From Amphiura filiformis (Eukaryota; Echinodermata; Ophiuroidea; Amphilepidida; Amphiuridae): 64,000 nt of DNA. The DNA lies in the NCBI RefSeq assembly GCF_039555335.1, contig NC_092644.1, positions 52,479,365-52,543,364 on the forward strand, written 5' to 3'. Position numbers and translations under genes: made by a program. Shown here piece after piece: positions 54,340 through 64,000 of this stretch (its first letter is position 1; each line of letters begins with the position of its first letter). The notes under the pieces were generated by a model, which saw only the letters and a program-made list of their open reading frames with translations, was not told the origin of the DNA and did no database searches.

Positions 54340-57300
54340 ACATGTAGATAATAATAAAGATAAGGCTAAATGCTCCTCTCCTCCTCTAGGCTGTTTCATC
54401 CTCTGTAGTATGAAGCCCTCTTCAAGAATCTTCCATTTCTGTCTGTCTTGCGCATCCCTTGCCCAAGTGGTGCCTCTATATGCTGTTAAGTCGTCTCGCC
54501 ATCTTCGTCTTTGCCTTCCTCTTCTACGCTTTCCTGTTCTTGGTTGCCACTCGGTGACTCTTTTTGTTCATCTGTTGTCGTTTTTTCTTGCCACATGTCC
54601 CGCCCATCTCCATTTTGCTTCCCCAATCCTTTCCATGATGTCTTTGACTCCCGTTTTACTTCTTATGTCACTGTTTCTGATTTTGTCACGCAAAGTTATG
54701 TTTAACATACGTCTCTCCATGGCTCGCTGTGACGTGGTGAGTTTTTGTTCCAGATCTTTAGTAGTCGACCAGGTTTCAGCGCCGTAGGTCATGGTTGGTA
54801 ACACACATTGATCGTACATACGCCTCCTCAATGTCATTGGTAGCTTTTTGTCACAAAGGATGTCTTTGTACCTGCCAAAACAACACCAGCCAGCCTTGAT
54901 TCTCAATAAAACTTCCTCTCTTGTGTTGTCCTCCATTTTGACTGTCTTGCCCAGATACTTGTAACTATCTACTTTCTCAATCGGTTCGTTGTCAATTTCA
55001 ATGGACTCTCTAGTGTCATAGTTGGTCATGTATTTTGTTTTTCCTTTGTGTTTTTTAGTCCAATTTTCCTGCTCTCAGTGTTCAAACTGTTTAGCTGAAC
55101 TTCTAATTCTTTGACTGATGGTGATGTAAGGGCTACATCATCTGCAAACCTCAGGTTAGTTAACCATTCTCCATCGATGTTGATGCCTCTTTCTTCTAAA
55201 TCTAGTTGTTTGAAAATTTGCTCCATGGCAGTTGTGAATATTTTTGGAGAGATTGTGTCCCCTTGCCGTACTCCCCTCTGTATGTGGATAGGCTTGGAGA
55301 CATCCTTATCTATGTGGATTGTAGCTGTGGCGTTTGTGTAGATGTCTTCTAGAATCTTAACATACCCTTCGTTAACTCCAATCCTTCTTAAGGCTGCAAA
55401 TAGATCACTATGTTCCACCGAATCAAAAGCTCTCTCATAATCTATATAGCCTATACAAAGCTTCAGCTGATACTCATTTGCTTTCTCAATCAGTTGGTTC
55501 AAAGCATGCAGATGATCAGTTGTTGAAAAGCCCTCTCTGAAGCCTGCCTGCTCTCTAGGTTGATTCTCATCCAATATTATCTTGATTCTATTCTGAATGA
55601 TCCGTGTGAAGATTTTATATGCATGTGAAAGCAGACTAATAGGTCGGTAGTTTTGATATCCTCTTTATCTCCTTTCTTATGTAGAAGAATAATCTTGGCT
55701 TCCTTCCAGGCTGCTGGTATCTTCTTTTCTGTCAATATTTGGTTGTAAAGTCTTGTCAATTGAGTGATGATTTCCGCACCTCCTATCTTATACACGTCAC
55801 TGGATATATCATCAGTGCCAGGTGCTTTGTTGTCTTTCATTTGTTTTACTGCTGTCTCTACTTCTCTAACAGTTACATTTGGTATGTCTGTTTGATCTGG
55901 AGACAGGAAGTTTGGTTTACTTTGGTTAGAATGAGAGCTATATAGGTCTTGGTAAAACTCTGCACAGATGTTGAGTATTTCTTCTCTACTAGATGTAGGA
56001 ATACCATTTTGTCTTTCATCTGGCTGATTCTAGTTTTCTTACTGTTCATTTTGGAGATCTGTTTTGGTCCTTTACCACTTTCTAGGATGGACTCAATTTG
56101 TTCTCTTCGTTTTCTTCTACTTCTCTGACGTCTCTTCTTTCTAACTTCCTTCACAGTTTCCTTGTACTCTACTTTCTGAGTAGTAGTTTTGTCTATGATT
56201 TCTCTGAGTATCTTTCTTTTAATATCTAGCTCCTCAATCTCAATATCTTCTTTGGTTTTTGTTTCTTTGTTCTTTCTTGTGGTGCTATCTCTTCAGCAGC
56301 CTCTGTCACTATGCTGGATATAAGTGTAGATCTCGAGTCTATATCCATATCTTCCATATCCAGTGCTGTGAATCGATTCTTGAGTGTTAGTTGAAATTCT
56401 TCCCTCCTTTCTTTCAACCGTATTATATTTAGTTTGCTCTTTTTAGAATTCTTGATGAATTTGAGTCTTGCCAGTTTCTTGTTCAGTAGTATCTTAGCTC
56501 TAATCATCCTGTGATCGCTGCCAATGTCCACATTCGTGATCACTTCACAATTCTGTAGTATGCCTCTCTGGCTACTTAGTACAAAATCAATCTGATTCCT
56601 GATCTTTCCTCCTGGGCTTTCCCATGTCCAGTATCTGTTTTCTTTCTTTTTGAAGAAAGTGTTGGCAATGACCAGGTTTTGTTGTGTAGCATATTCAAGT
56701 AGCATCTCTCCTCTTCTGTTTCTTTCGCCAATTCCATACCTTCCCATGATTGATTCTTCTCCAGATTGACGTCTACCTATCTTGGCGTTGAAATCTCCCA
56801 TTAGTATGGTGTAGGTTGCTCTACTTTCTTCCATCGCCTTACTCACATCCTCATACATTTCTTCTACTGCTTCATCCTCATATTCGCTGGTAGGTGCATA
56901 CACTTGCACTACACATAGGTGATTGTTTGCTGTCAGTTGTACATTAAGTGAAACAACTTTATTTGAGTAGTATTTTATTTCACTGATATAGTCTTTGAAT
57001 TTTGGATGGATCATGAATCCAATTCCTTTCGCATTCCTGTTGTCCTCAGTTTTCCCATGATTATAAAGCCATGCTCCCTCTTTCAATTCTTCAATGCCCT
57101 CTCCAGCACGCTTTGTCTCTGACAGTCCTATAATGTCCCACTTGAGATCTCTCAGTTCATCAATAAGTGATTCCAGAGATTCTTCGGTCCTTAAAGTTCT
57201 GGTATTATATGTACATATATTAATACTTCTTTGTCCACTCATATGGCTCTCATCAATCTTGCAGTGTCCTTTCGGCTTTGGCTGCAAAACGTCATACGAA

Positions 57301-57413
57301 GTGTTGGCTTCCGAGTCATGACTGGGCAATCTGCAACCATCTTTTCTCTGGTGGTTGCGCCCGTATTGGCCTCGGGCATTACGGCCTCTTTTTACTTTCA
57401 CTTCCATATTGAT
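54340..57413 (-). mobile_element. RTE-type LINE, near full length, inactive
   Basis: The minus-strand endonuclease domain starts near 57407: SINICTYNTRTLRTEESLES, DIIGLSETKRAGEG, YAPTSEYEDEAVEEMY, MGDFNAKIGRRQ, IDFVLSSQR, GSDHRMIRAKI, all apurinic-endonuclease landmarks. Reverse transcriptase follows: NKAPGTDDISSDVYKIGG, REQAGFREGFSTTDHLHALN, IDYERAFDSVEHSDLFAALR, GVRQGDTISPKIF, FADDVALTS, KYLGKTVKMEDNT, then RWAGHVARKNDNR. The endonuclease frame is open for 393 codons. Frame breaks near 56200, 55860, 55630 and 55030, and a TGA in place of Trp at about 54566, inactivate it. Confidence 0.9.
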
Positions 57414-57477
57414 TCTTAAAGGGTTTTAGCCATATACTGACGCGCTGGCTGGGCTAAATGCTAACATGTTTTAAAAG

Positions 57478-57867
57478 TTTGATTGATAAAGGTTCTTATT
57501 CAGATCCATGTTGCTCACTCACAAAAATCACGTCATTGGGTGGGAGGAGGCTCAGGTCATATACCAAGAATCCGACAAAACTACACGTTGGCTAAAGGAA
57601 GCTATCTGGATCAGGAGTAGAGGAAAAGACACTATGAATAAGGACGAGGGAGCCTACAGACTGGACAAAATTTATGACCAGGTCATAAATACTCGGCAAC
57701 AAGAAAGTTTTGTGACGTCATCAAAACCAGACAAGAGTGTTGCCGGTTCTAAAAACATCTAGAAACACCAGTACCAGAGTGAACAAGATTCCTGAAAGGA
57801 AATGAAATATTTCTGAGTGAGTAGTATCATTTTAATTGGATCTGAATAAGAACCTTTATCAATCAAA
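57478..57867 (+). mobile_element. Penelope-like C-terminal fragment between perfect 31-base inverted repeats
   Basis: Arms 57478-57508 and 57837-57867 are exact inverted repeats (TTTGATTGATAAAGGTTCTT...). Inside, the plus strand codes NHVIGWEEAQVIYQESDKTT, RWLKEAIWIRSRGKDTMNKD, EGAYRLDKIYD, which matches the end of Penelope-like proteins with a GIY-YIG domain (ENHxIDW...KEAIxIR...TMNRDEG). Only this tail is present. Confidence 0.75.
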
Positions 57868-57918
57868 TGAACTATGAAGATCCTGATGAATCTGTTTCAA
57901 GGGATGTTTTAAAAGTGT

Positions 57919-58749
57919 TTTAAAAATGTTATAGCTAGGGATTTCAAGTCAGTATACGTGGATTATAGCCATAGTTTCAAATGGAATATATTTTGCGCTT
58001 ATACGTATCAGTTTTGTAAACATTTTAACATTATTCGTTTCACCAGATTTCTATATGATTTATTAATTCAACTAATATTCAAGATAAAAACAATTAAACG
58101 AAAGTACAAGTATATATTTAAAACAATATATCCATTTACTATAATTGAAACAAGAAGATAAACTGAATTTAGGAATATTTGAATGGGTGAGCATTAGCAT
58201 AATACGTTGGCTGAGAGAAGTTTTACTAAAAAACTCTATAAAGGTCTAATAGATATTTAAAAAATAATCGTAATTATTCGATATCAGAAGGAAATTCATC
58301 GTATTCTGAATGCAATTTGGTATGTCTCATGTGCTGTCAGGACCCACCAAAATATTGTGCAAAGGTGTGTTACAGATCCATAAGCCAAATATAAAACTCG
58401 AATTATGTTTGTCTCACTGAATATGAAACATATTTCCTAGACGCCATGTTTAGATTGATTTTAGATTATATGTGTTTAGATATCAAACATCAATATGTAG
58501 CCTATATAAGTTAAACACCACTGTTTAGCTTGTATTGAGATTTTATACAGATTGATGTTTGATATCTAAACATGTCGCTTAGCTAAACGGTAGCATTTAG
58601 AGTGTTTTGGACGGGTATAAGTGTTTAGGATGCGTTTAGATACAGATTCAAAGTGTGATAACTTCTAAACCAAAGGGACGGTGTTGATTTTATTTTGTAT
58701 TTATGATGTGTAATGGAATAGGGTTCAAAATATGAAACCTTTTTCTGAA
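57919..58749 (+). repeat. 831-base direct repeat, right copy
   Basis: Matches 53501-54334. It is followed directly by a second LINE (58760). Confidence 0.9.
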
Positions 58750-58759
58750 TTCGGCATGG

Positions 58760-60085
58760 GTCACAATAGGTCACAAATGCAATCATTCCTCTACCAAAGA
58801 AAAGCGACCTCTCTCTCATGACAAACTACCGTGGTATTTCGCTTATGTCCATTGCCGCAAAAGTGTACAACAAGATCCTTTTAAACAGGATCCGACCTCA
58901 CATTGATCCTTTACTGAGAAGCAGCCAGGCAAGCTTTAGATCAGGTCGCAGTTGTGCTCAGCAAATACACATTTTGAGGAGGATCATGGAAGGCTTCAAG
59001 GAGTATCAACCTCCCTTGACAGTCACTTTTGTGGACTTCAAAAAAGCCTTCGATTCCATCAACAGGTCCGTCATGTTTTCAGTGCTGCGGCATTATGGAA
59101 TACCAAAGGTTGTGGTAGATGCCATTTACAAGGACTCCAATAGTGCCGTTATGGTAGAGGGAAGTATCTCAGAGCTTTTCCAAGTAACAACTGGAGTGCT
59201 TCAGGGTGATGTGTTAGCACCATTCCTGTTCATTATCCTGGTAGATTACCTTCTGAAGAAATCAACTTCTGGAATTGACACTAGAATTGTTACCTACCCA
59301 CGTCGGTCAAGCAGGTATCCTGCTAGGATGCTGAATGACGTGGATTTTGCTGATGATATTGCCCTGTTGGAATCTTCCACAGCCCGGGCCCAGTCGCAGC
59401 TCACTAGGACTGCAACTGCAGCAGCTGATCTAGCAGGCCTTGTCATCAGCACACCTAAGACAGAATAAATGACTGCAAACTGTAACGCCCAACCAGCACT
59501 TGAAGTCTATGATACTACCATCAACCATGTCACAGACTTCAAGTACTTGGGTTCAAGATGGGCTCTAGTGCTGGAGACCTATTAAGAAGAAAAACGCTAG
59601 CCTTGGCAGCTTTCTGGAAACTGGAACGTCTTTGGAGAAACCCATCCCTGCCAATCGAAACAAAAATCAAGCTGTTTGAGACAACTTGTGTTACTGTCTT
59701 TCTGTATTGGTGTGAGTCATGGGTAATCACAAGGACATGGAAAACAAGATCAATGCCTTTGCAATATCTTTCTACAAAGTCATGTTAAACATCAAGCGTG
59801 TGGATCGGATTCCTAATGAATCCATCTACAATCTGACCAACACCACTCCACTGGTTGCCAGGGTCAAGATTCATCAACTCAAATTTCTCGGCCATATACT
59901 ACGTCTTGAAGACGACGAGTCTGTGAAAGAATATTCCCTTTATATTCCACCACATGGGAAGAAGAAACTGGGACGGCTGCGCACACTGTACTTACAGTAT
60001 GTCCAGCACCTTCTGGGAGATACTGAAAGGATGCTGCAGCCAAACACAATTGTTTCGCTTGCAATAGTTGGAGAAAGCTTGTAGT
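58760..60085 (+). mobile_element. second non-LTR reverse transcriptase fragment (RTE/Jockey-group), 5'-truncated
   Basis: Plus strand: AIIPLPKKSDLSL, TNYRGISLMSIAAKVYNKIL, ASFRSGRSCAQQIHILRRIM, VDFKKAFDSINRSVMFSVLR, GVLQGDVLAPFLFIILVDYL, DVDFADDIALLES. The active-site FADD is intact. The frame stops at TAA 59466 where related elements have KTEYM. A further part (GRLRTLYLQYVQHLLGDTER) runs to 60081, with a 'gatgatgatg' tail. Confidence 0.85.
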
Positions 60086-60574
60086 CGACTGATGATGATG
60101 AAAAAATCTTTAAAATCCACACTTTTTGGTAATATATACATTTCTAAAGGAGACAGTTTTAGAATTTTTTTAGAGAAGTGATGATTGTTAATCATTTCTG
60201 TTTATATTTTTAATGTATTTTCCTGTCATTTCCTGTAAACCTAATAAAGATATTTTTATAATTGAAAATTTTTGTCACAAAAACATTTTTTCATAAATAA
60301 TAGAGGCTGAAAGTGACAGCAAGCGGCAAAAAATGTAATTTGCCATGAAATTTCAGTCATATTCTATCTGACATCTGACTGGATGAGAGGGCCTGCATGT
60401 ATGGGTTGCATGGTGTAATAACATGTAAGCACTGACCTATCCCTAAAAGTAGTTAGCTGTAACTTGCGTATCACACACGTCCCGGGTTCAAACACCATTG
60501 TGTTATTCTATTGTTAAGCGGCTAAATAGGGTGATTCATCATTTACTCTGAATAGGCGGCCTCACACATATTTG

Positions 60575-61535
60575 TGACCGTATACTACGAATCAGCCATA
60601 AAGTCGGCCCGGTCTATTTTGTTTTATTTCGTGTTTAGAAAATATATATCATAAGCTTTAAAATGGTATATCATTAGACTTCAAACGATATCCATTGAAT
60701 GAATGAATGAATGAATGAATGAATGAATGAATGAATGAATGAATGAATGAATGAATGAATGAATGAATGAATGAATGAATGAATGAATGAATGAACGAAT
60801 GAATGAATGAATGAATGAATGAATGAATCTTTATTTCCATAATAGAAAACAACAAAATACAAAGAAATTCAACATCGAAAAATTAAAATAAAACAAGACA
60901 ATTATGGAGGAGATGATCGAAAGGCCAATAAGTCCAGCATTGACCATCCTCTTACAGAACTAAATTAATACAACAACAAACAAACAGAGTATATAAAGCC
61001 TATCACACAAGAACAAAAACGGGGCCCCAAGAACTAGTTATAAATGAGATTAGCTGTGTTTTAAACACAGGCGGGGTTATGGTTTGTTGAACTCTGCTCC
61101 TTCAACAAAATGATATTTTTTAGGTTCTACATGTGTCTCTTTTTCCACATTTCTGGTAATAAATATCAAACAGTCATAATTGGGCGGCCATTTCAAATCA
61201 TCAACAAGTCAACGAGGCTGACAAATGTTCTCTCATTGTTAATTGTTGGTTATACATACCTAGACAAAATGCAATGCTGTGTAACCCACAACTTGATCAG
61301 GATTTAGCCAAAGCAAACAAAGGCCAGGGCTATTGAAGGATTCTATAGAAATAGGTAGAAGCGTATTATCCTCTTCAGCAATAGGATTATTGATTGCGCT
61401 ATCAAATGAGATACATGTCGTACCATATTGAGGTACCTATGAATACGACCTTCACGCACATTTTACCCTGTAACTCAGAATAAAATTTGCCGACTTTACG
61501 GCTCATTCGTAGTGTACGGCCAGTCGGCCACATTT
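60575..61535. repeat. inverted pair bracketing the LINE tail
   Basis: 'gtatactacgaatcagccataaagtcggcc' (60588) and 'gccgactttacggctcattcgtagtgtac' (61490) are imperfect inverted repeats of about 40 bases, roughly 0.95 kb apart. They may be the ends of an element into which the LINE tail inserted. Confidence 0.5.
60696..60827 (+). repeat. (TGAA)n microsatellite
   Basis: About 33 near-perfect GAAT units with one GAAC variant. It is followed by TCTTTATTTCCAT, as beside the LINE tail at 50845. The 'HSFI' repeat ORFs on the minus strand are artefacts. Confidence 0.95.
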
Positions 61536-62346
61536 GAGGATAGCTGGATCAACCTCCTCTTTCTTACATCTTCTCTGTTATATACAAGGTACATAACGAC
61601 TAATAAAGCCTGCTATCATGGCGTCAGGTCAATGGTTCATTATATCTTAAAATTCTTTATTATTTGAGACAAATTCCTGTACCCATTTTACACTTGCACA
61701 GGGGATCCGTGTTTTTTGTTTTTGCTGTTTTTTTTTTCTTTTTCTTTATTTTCATTTCGTTTACATTAAAGAGTTAAGGTTGGTCCGGAGCACGGGGTCC
61801 ACTGGGGTGATACTAATTTAATGTTATTTTTTAAATGAATGCGTGTTCCCGGTTGGCTCTTTTTTTTTCAAAATATGACCTGTGCTAGACTCCAGCACAT
61901 GTTAATAGACAGTTGCGGATAAAGCCATGATCACCGACGTGCAAAACGATAAAGCAATGCAACCGGTTTCTATTTTTCTTGCTCTAGCGATTTCACAGAA
62001 AAGGTATTTATAGTACAATGCAGCGTCGGACTCTAGCTGAAGGCGTAGCATAAGTCTTACGGACTCCAAGAATGGCTCTCCACACACAAATGAACAAACA
62101 CAAAGGAGGGTGGTCTCCTCCGTGGCCAGTTTGATTTCGATGGAGCGGAACCAAATTGGTCTTTTTGCCATGCAAATTATTTAGTGTCAGGTGCTTGATT
62201 ATAGTCTGGTGATCATCTATAGTATGATCAGATTATTTATTTTCGAAAATTAAAAGAACCACTTAGCGGGAATTTTTGTAAGTTACAAAGCTGAAGTTGT
62301 GAAAGGTTGAAAGACTACAATATTATGGCATTAACAAGAATATGTA

Positions 62347-62352
62347 TTTATT
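62347..62352 (-). promoter_or_regulatory. candidate poly(A) signal of copy C
   Basis: AATAAA on the minus strand, 56 bases past the copy C stop, at the same distance as in copy A. Confidence 0.5.
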
Positions 62353-62407
62353 TTATATATCTACAAACATGGATTGAAAACTAGGCCATTAGAATAATCC
62401 ACACCAT

Positions 62408-62535
62408 CTAAAAAGATGTATATTGGTTTCTTCTCCTCCTAGCATAACATATTGTCACTATGCTGATGATGCCATATAATACTCCTAGTCCAACAAACGC
62501 GGCAGTGAAGTCTCCGGTAACTTGTTTTAGACCTC
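62408..62535 (-). CDS. SLC16A: SLC16-like copy C exon 4 (last)
   Basis: GGLKQVTGDFTAAFVGLGVL, YGIISIVTICYARRRRNQYT, SF-stop; intact where copy B is truncated. Confidence 0.85.
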
Positions 62536-63761
62536 CTATTGATAAAAGTAAAAGAAAGGAACAAAACAAAATGTTCGATATAATATTCAATATAAGTCAA
62601 TTCTTTCACGTCAATTTTAGATTTTAAATAATTTGAGGGTTGTGTCTTTGCTTCGGTATACTTTCCTAATCAAAATTACCGCAAATCCTGGACGGAATAG
62701 GGAAACAGACCCCTTACACCACCCCAACATATTTGTTAGCAAAATTAGCCCTTTTTGTTCTTTTTTTTGCTACTGCAGAAATATACAGCATTAATATTTA
62801 CCAAATATCAAGAATGTTATTTAACGCGAAAAGTGAGAGAGGTGACTCATAATCCAGTTTTCTAGCATTGTCACGGTGCGTTGTTATAAACACTAAAAAC
62901 TAACATCTCGGATATTCGTTTTCATGAGTATACGGAAAGCATATGAGGCCCAGTTCTCAAACTCACCTGTAACCGGTCCTGCTAATACATTTCCTATACC
63001 CACGAATTGACATGTCCAGGCAATTGCTGACAATGCAAATTGGTTTTCAACAACCATTGCTTTAGCAAGAGTCATTGATAATGGAAACTGGGCACCGACA
63101 CATATTCCAACGACGACCGCAAATATCGCGAGAAGCCAAAATGTTTTTGCGACTAAATCTAAAATGAAACACGCCGCCAATGAAACCATTAACACAATAA
63201 AGAGATGAATATCAGAAATCACTTTCAGATCAACTAGAATTCCACTTCCAAGTCGGCCTAATAAAAGCCCTATGCCCCCAATAGTAGAAAGATATACGGC
63301 TTTATTTAGAGAAAGACCTTTTGTCATTGCGTGAGGTACAAGGAAAATCACCCATGTTGTATAAATCATGCCAAACAGCAAGAATATGACTTGAAATATG
63401 GCAAACGCTGGATATCTTGCGAACAGCTCCAACTTTAATTTACTTCTCAACAACGTTAGACAATTTCGAAACCAATTTTCGTGTTTTACATGCAACGTTT
63501 CGGCTGTTTGTTCGTCACACACCCATGAAGGTTTTCTAAAAATAGCGCTGGCAGGAACTGCGTTGAGGGAAAAAGCCGCTATAAGTGCAAAAGTACTGCG
63601 CCATCCATATTCCCGAATTAGCCATTCAGATAATGGTGGTAATATCGTCATTCCTATCGCACCTCCGGTCAAAGATATACCATTTACGGTAGCAAACAAT
63701 TGTGGGAAATACCAGTTGAGAGGCTCAATACTTTGGACTTGTGTAAAAGCTTGTCCTACAC
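62408..63761 (-). CDS. SLC16A: SLC16-like transporter copy C, exons 3-4 (partial, continues beyond the window)
   Basis: Minus-strand exon 3 63761-62967 (795 bases) and exon 4 62535-62408 (128 bases, TAG at 62408-62410) have the same lengths, phases and splice sites as copy A and no lesions. The coded part includes YFPQLFATVNGISLTGGAIG, WLIREYGWRSTFALIAAF, GGIGLLLGRLGSG and a basic tail ARRRRNQYTSF. As in copy A, the KRR of the family TM5 motif is missing. It is likely a working gene, but exons 1-2 would lie to the right of position 64000. It is closer to copy B than to copy A. Confidence 0.82.
62967..63761 (-). CDS. SLC16A: SLC16-like copy C exon 3
   Basis: The acceptor (minus) is gtattgcag and the donor GTGAGT; it is open throughout from GVGQAFTQVQ to NVLAGPVTG. 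Confidence 0.9.
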
Positions 63762-64000
63762 CTGCAATACATTAAAAATAGCTTGGTGAATGTCATATCA
63801 ATCAAAATCATAGTAATTGAAATGGCCGCTTTGCCACACATTTTGCCTATCATTTGGTTTAATTTACATAACGAAAGAAAATGCACATTGAACAGAAATT
63901 AGTGACATTGTGTTTTAAAGTGTAGGAGATTTTGGGGACACATTGACTTGTTTCAAATCTGTTGCAGAACATATGGTATGAATACACCAGTAGAAATTCT
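63762..64000 (-). other. SLC16A: SLC16-like copy C intron 2 (partial)
   Basis: Aligns with copy B at 47767-47870 and 48510-48650, lacking the 639-base element between them. Confidence 0.8.

Larger units (their letters stand above)
60086..62407. other. intergenic region left of copy C
   Basis: Contains the AATG microsatellite (60696-60827) with a LINE 3' tail (60828-61100), an inverted pair (60575-60615 with 61485-61535), and otherwise unassigned AT-rich sequence. A tRNA box B-like word (GGGTTCAAACACC) at 60485 lacks a matching box A. The 89-codon ORF at 61902-62171 has no recognisable family. Confidence 0.5.

Noticed and set aside
53501..58749. LTR retrotransposon or endogenous retrovirus
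   Set aside because: The direct repeats look LTR-like, but the interior codes an RTE LINE on the minus strand; no gag, protease, integrase, primer-binding site or polypurine tract was seen.
60658..60862. Repeated His-Ser-Phe-Ile ORFs
   Set aside because: Translation of the TGAA microsatellite, not a protein.
61902..62171. 89-codon minus-strand ORF near copy C
   Set aside because: Cys-rich look, but no splice context, family pattern or second copy to support it.

Overview
The window is animal nuclear DNA: AT-rich, intron-bearing, with GT/AG splice sites, vertebrate-style TTAGGG-like motifs, and many non-LTR retrotransposons (RTE, CR1-like, L1/Tx1-like), Penelope-like fragments and short inverted-repeat elements. 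This mix suggests a marine invertebrate deuterostome, with an echinoderm as my best guess. No ribosomal RNA, mitochondrial or bacterial signal was seen. Nearly all short ORFs are chance or transposon debris; the host genes are split into small exons.

Layout. Positions 1-4030 are repeats, dominated by a 2.8 kb foldback (nested inverted repeats) that ends about 120 bases before the start codon of the first gene. Positions 4154-26055 (+) hold a SLC23-type nucleobase/ascorbate transporter in 11 recognisable exons; its introns carry satellite-like repeats, a Penelope-like fragment, a CR1-like LINE, a GC-rich LINE fragment, a SINE and several MITEs. Positions 29801-34430 (-) hold a four-exon SLC16/monocarboxylate-transporter-like gene (copy A, 420 residues). 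Positions 41669-42515 (+) hold a second copy of only the last two SLC23 exons. Positions 46479-50758 (-) hold a decayed SLC16-like copy B. Positions 54340-60085 are retrotransposons, partly bounded by 0.83 kb direct repeats. Positions 62408-63761 (-) hold the last two exons of a third, apparently intact SLC16-like copy C that runs off the right edge.

How it fits together. The ancestral unit seems to be a convergent pair: SLC23 3' end (+) facing an SLC16-like gene (-). It was duplicated in tandem, leaving SLC23 exons 10-11 beside copy B, and copy C further on. Comparing the copies gives natural empty sites that define two mobile elements precisely: a 639-base element with perfect 118-base inverted ends, and a 1474-base hAT-like element with an 8-base target duplication. 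The most unusual non-coding signal is a set of hammerhead-like motifs (CTGATGA, hairpin, GAAA), several arranged as inverted pairs.
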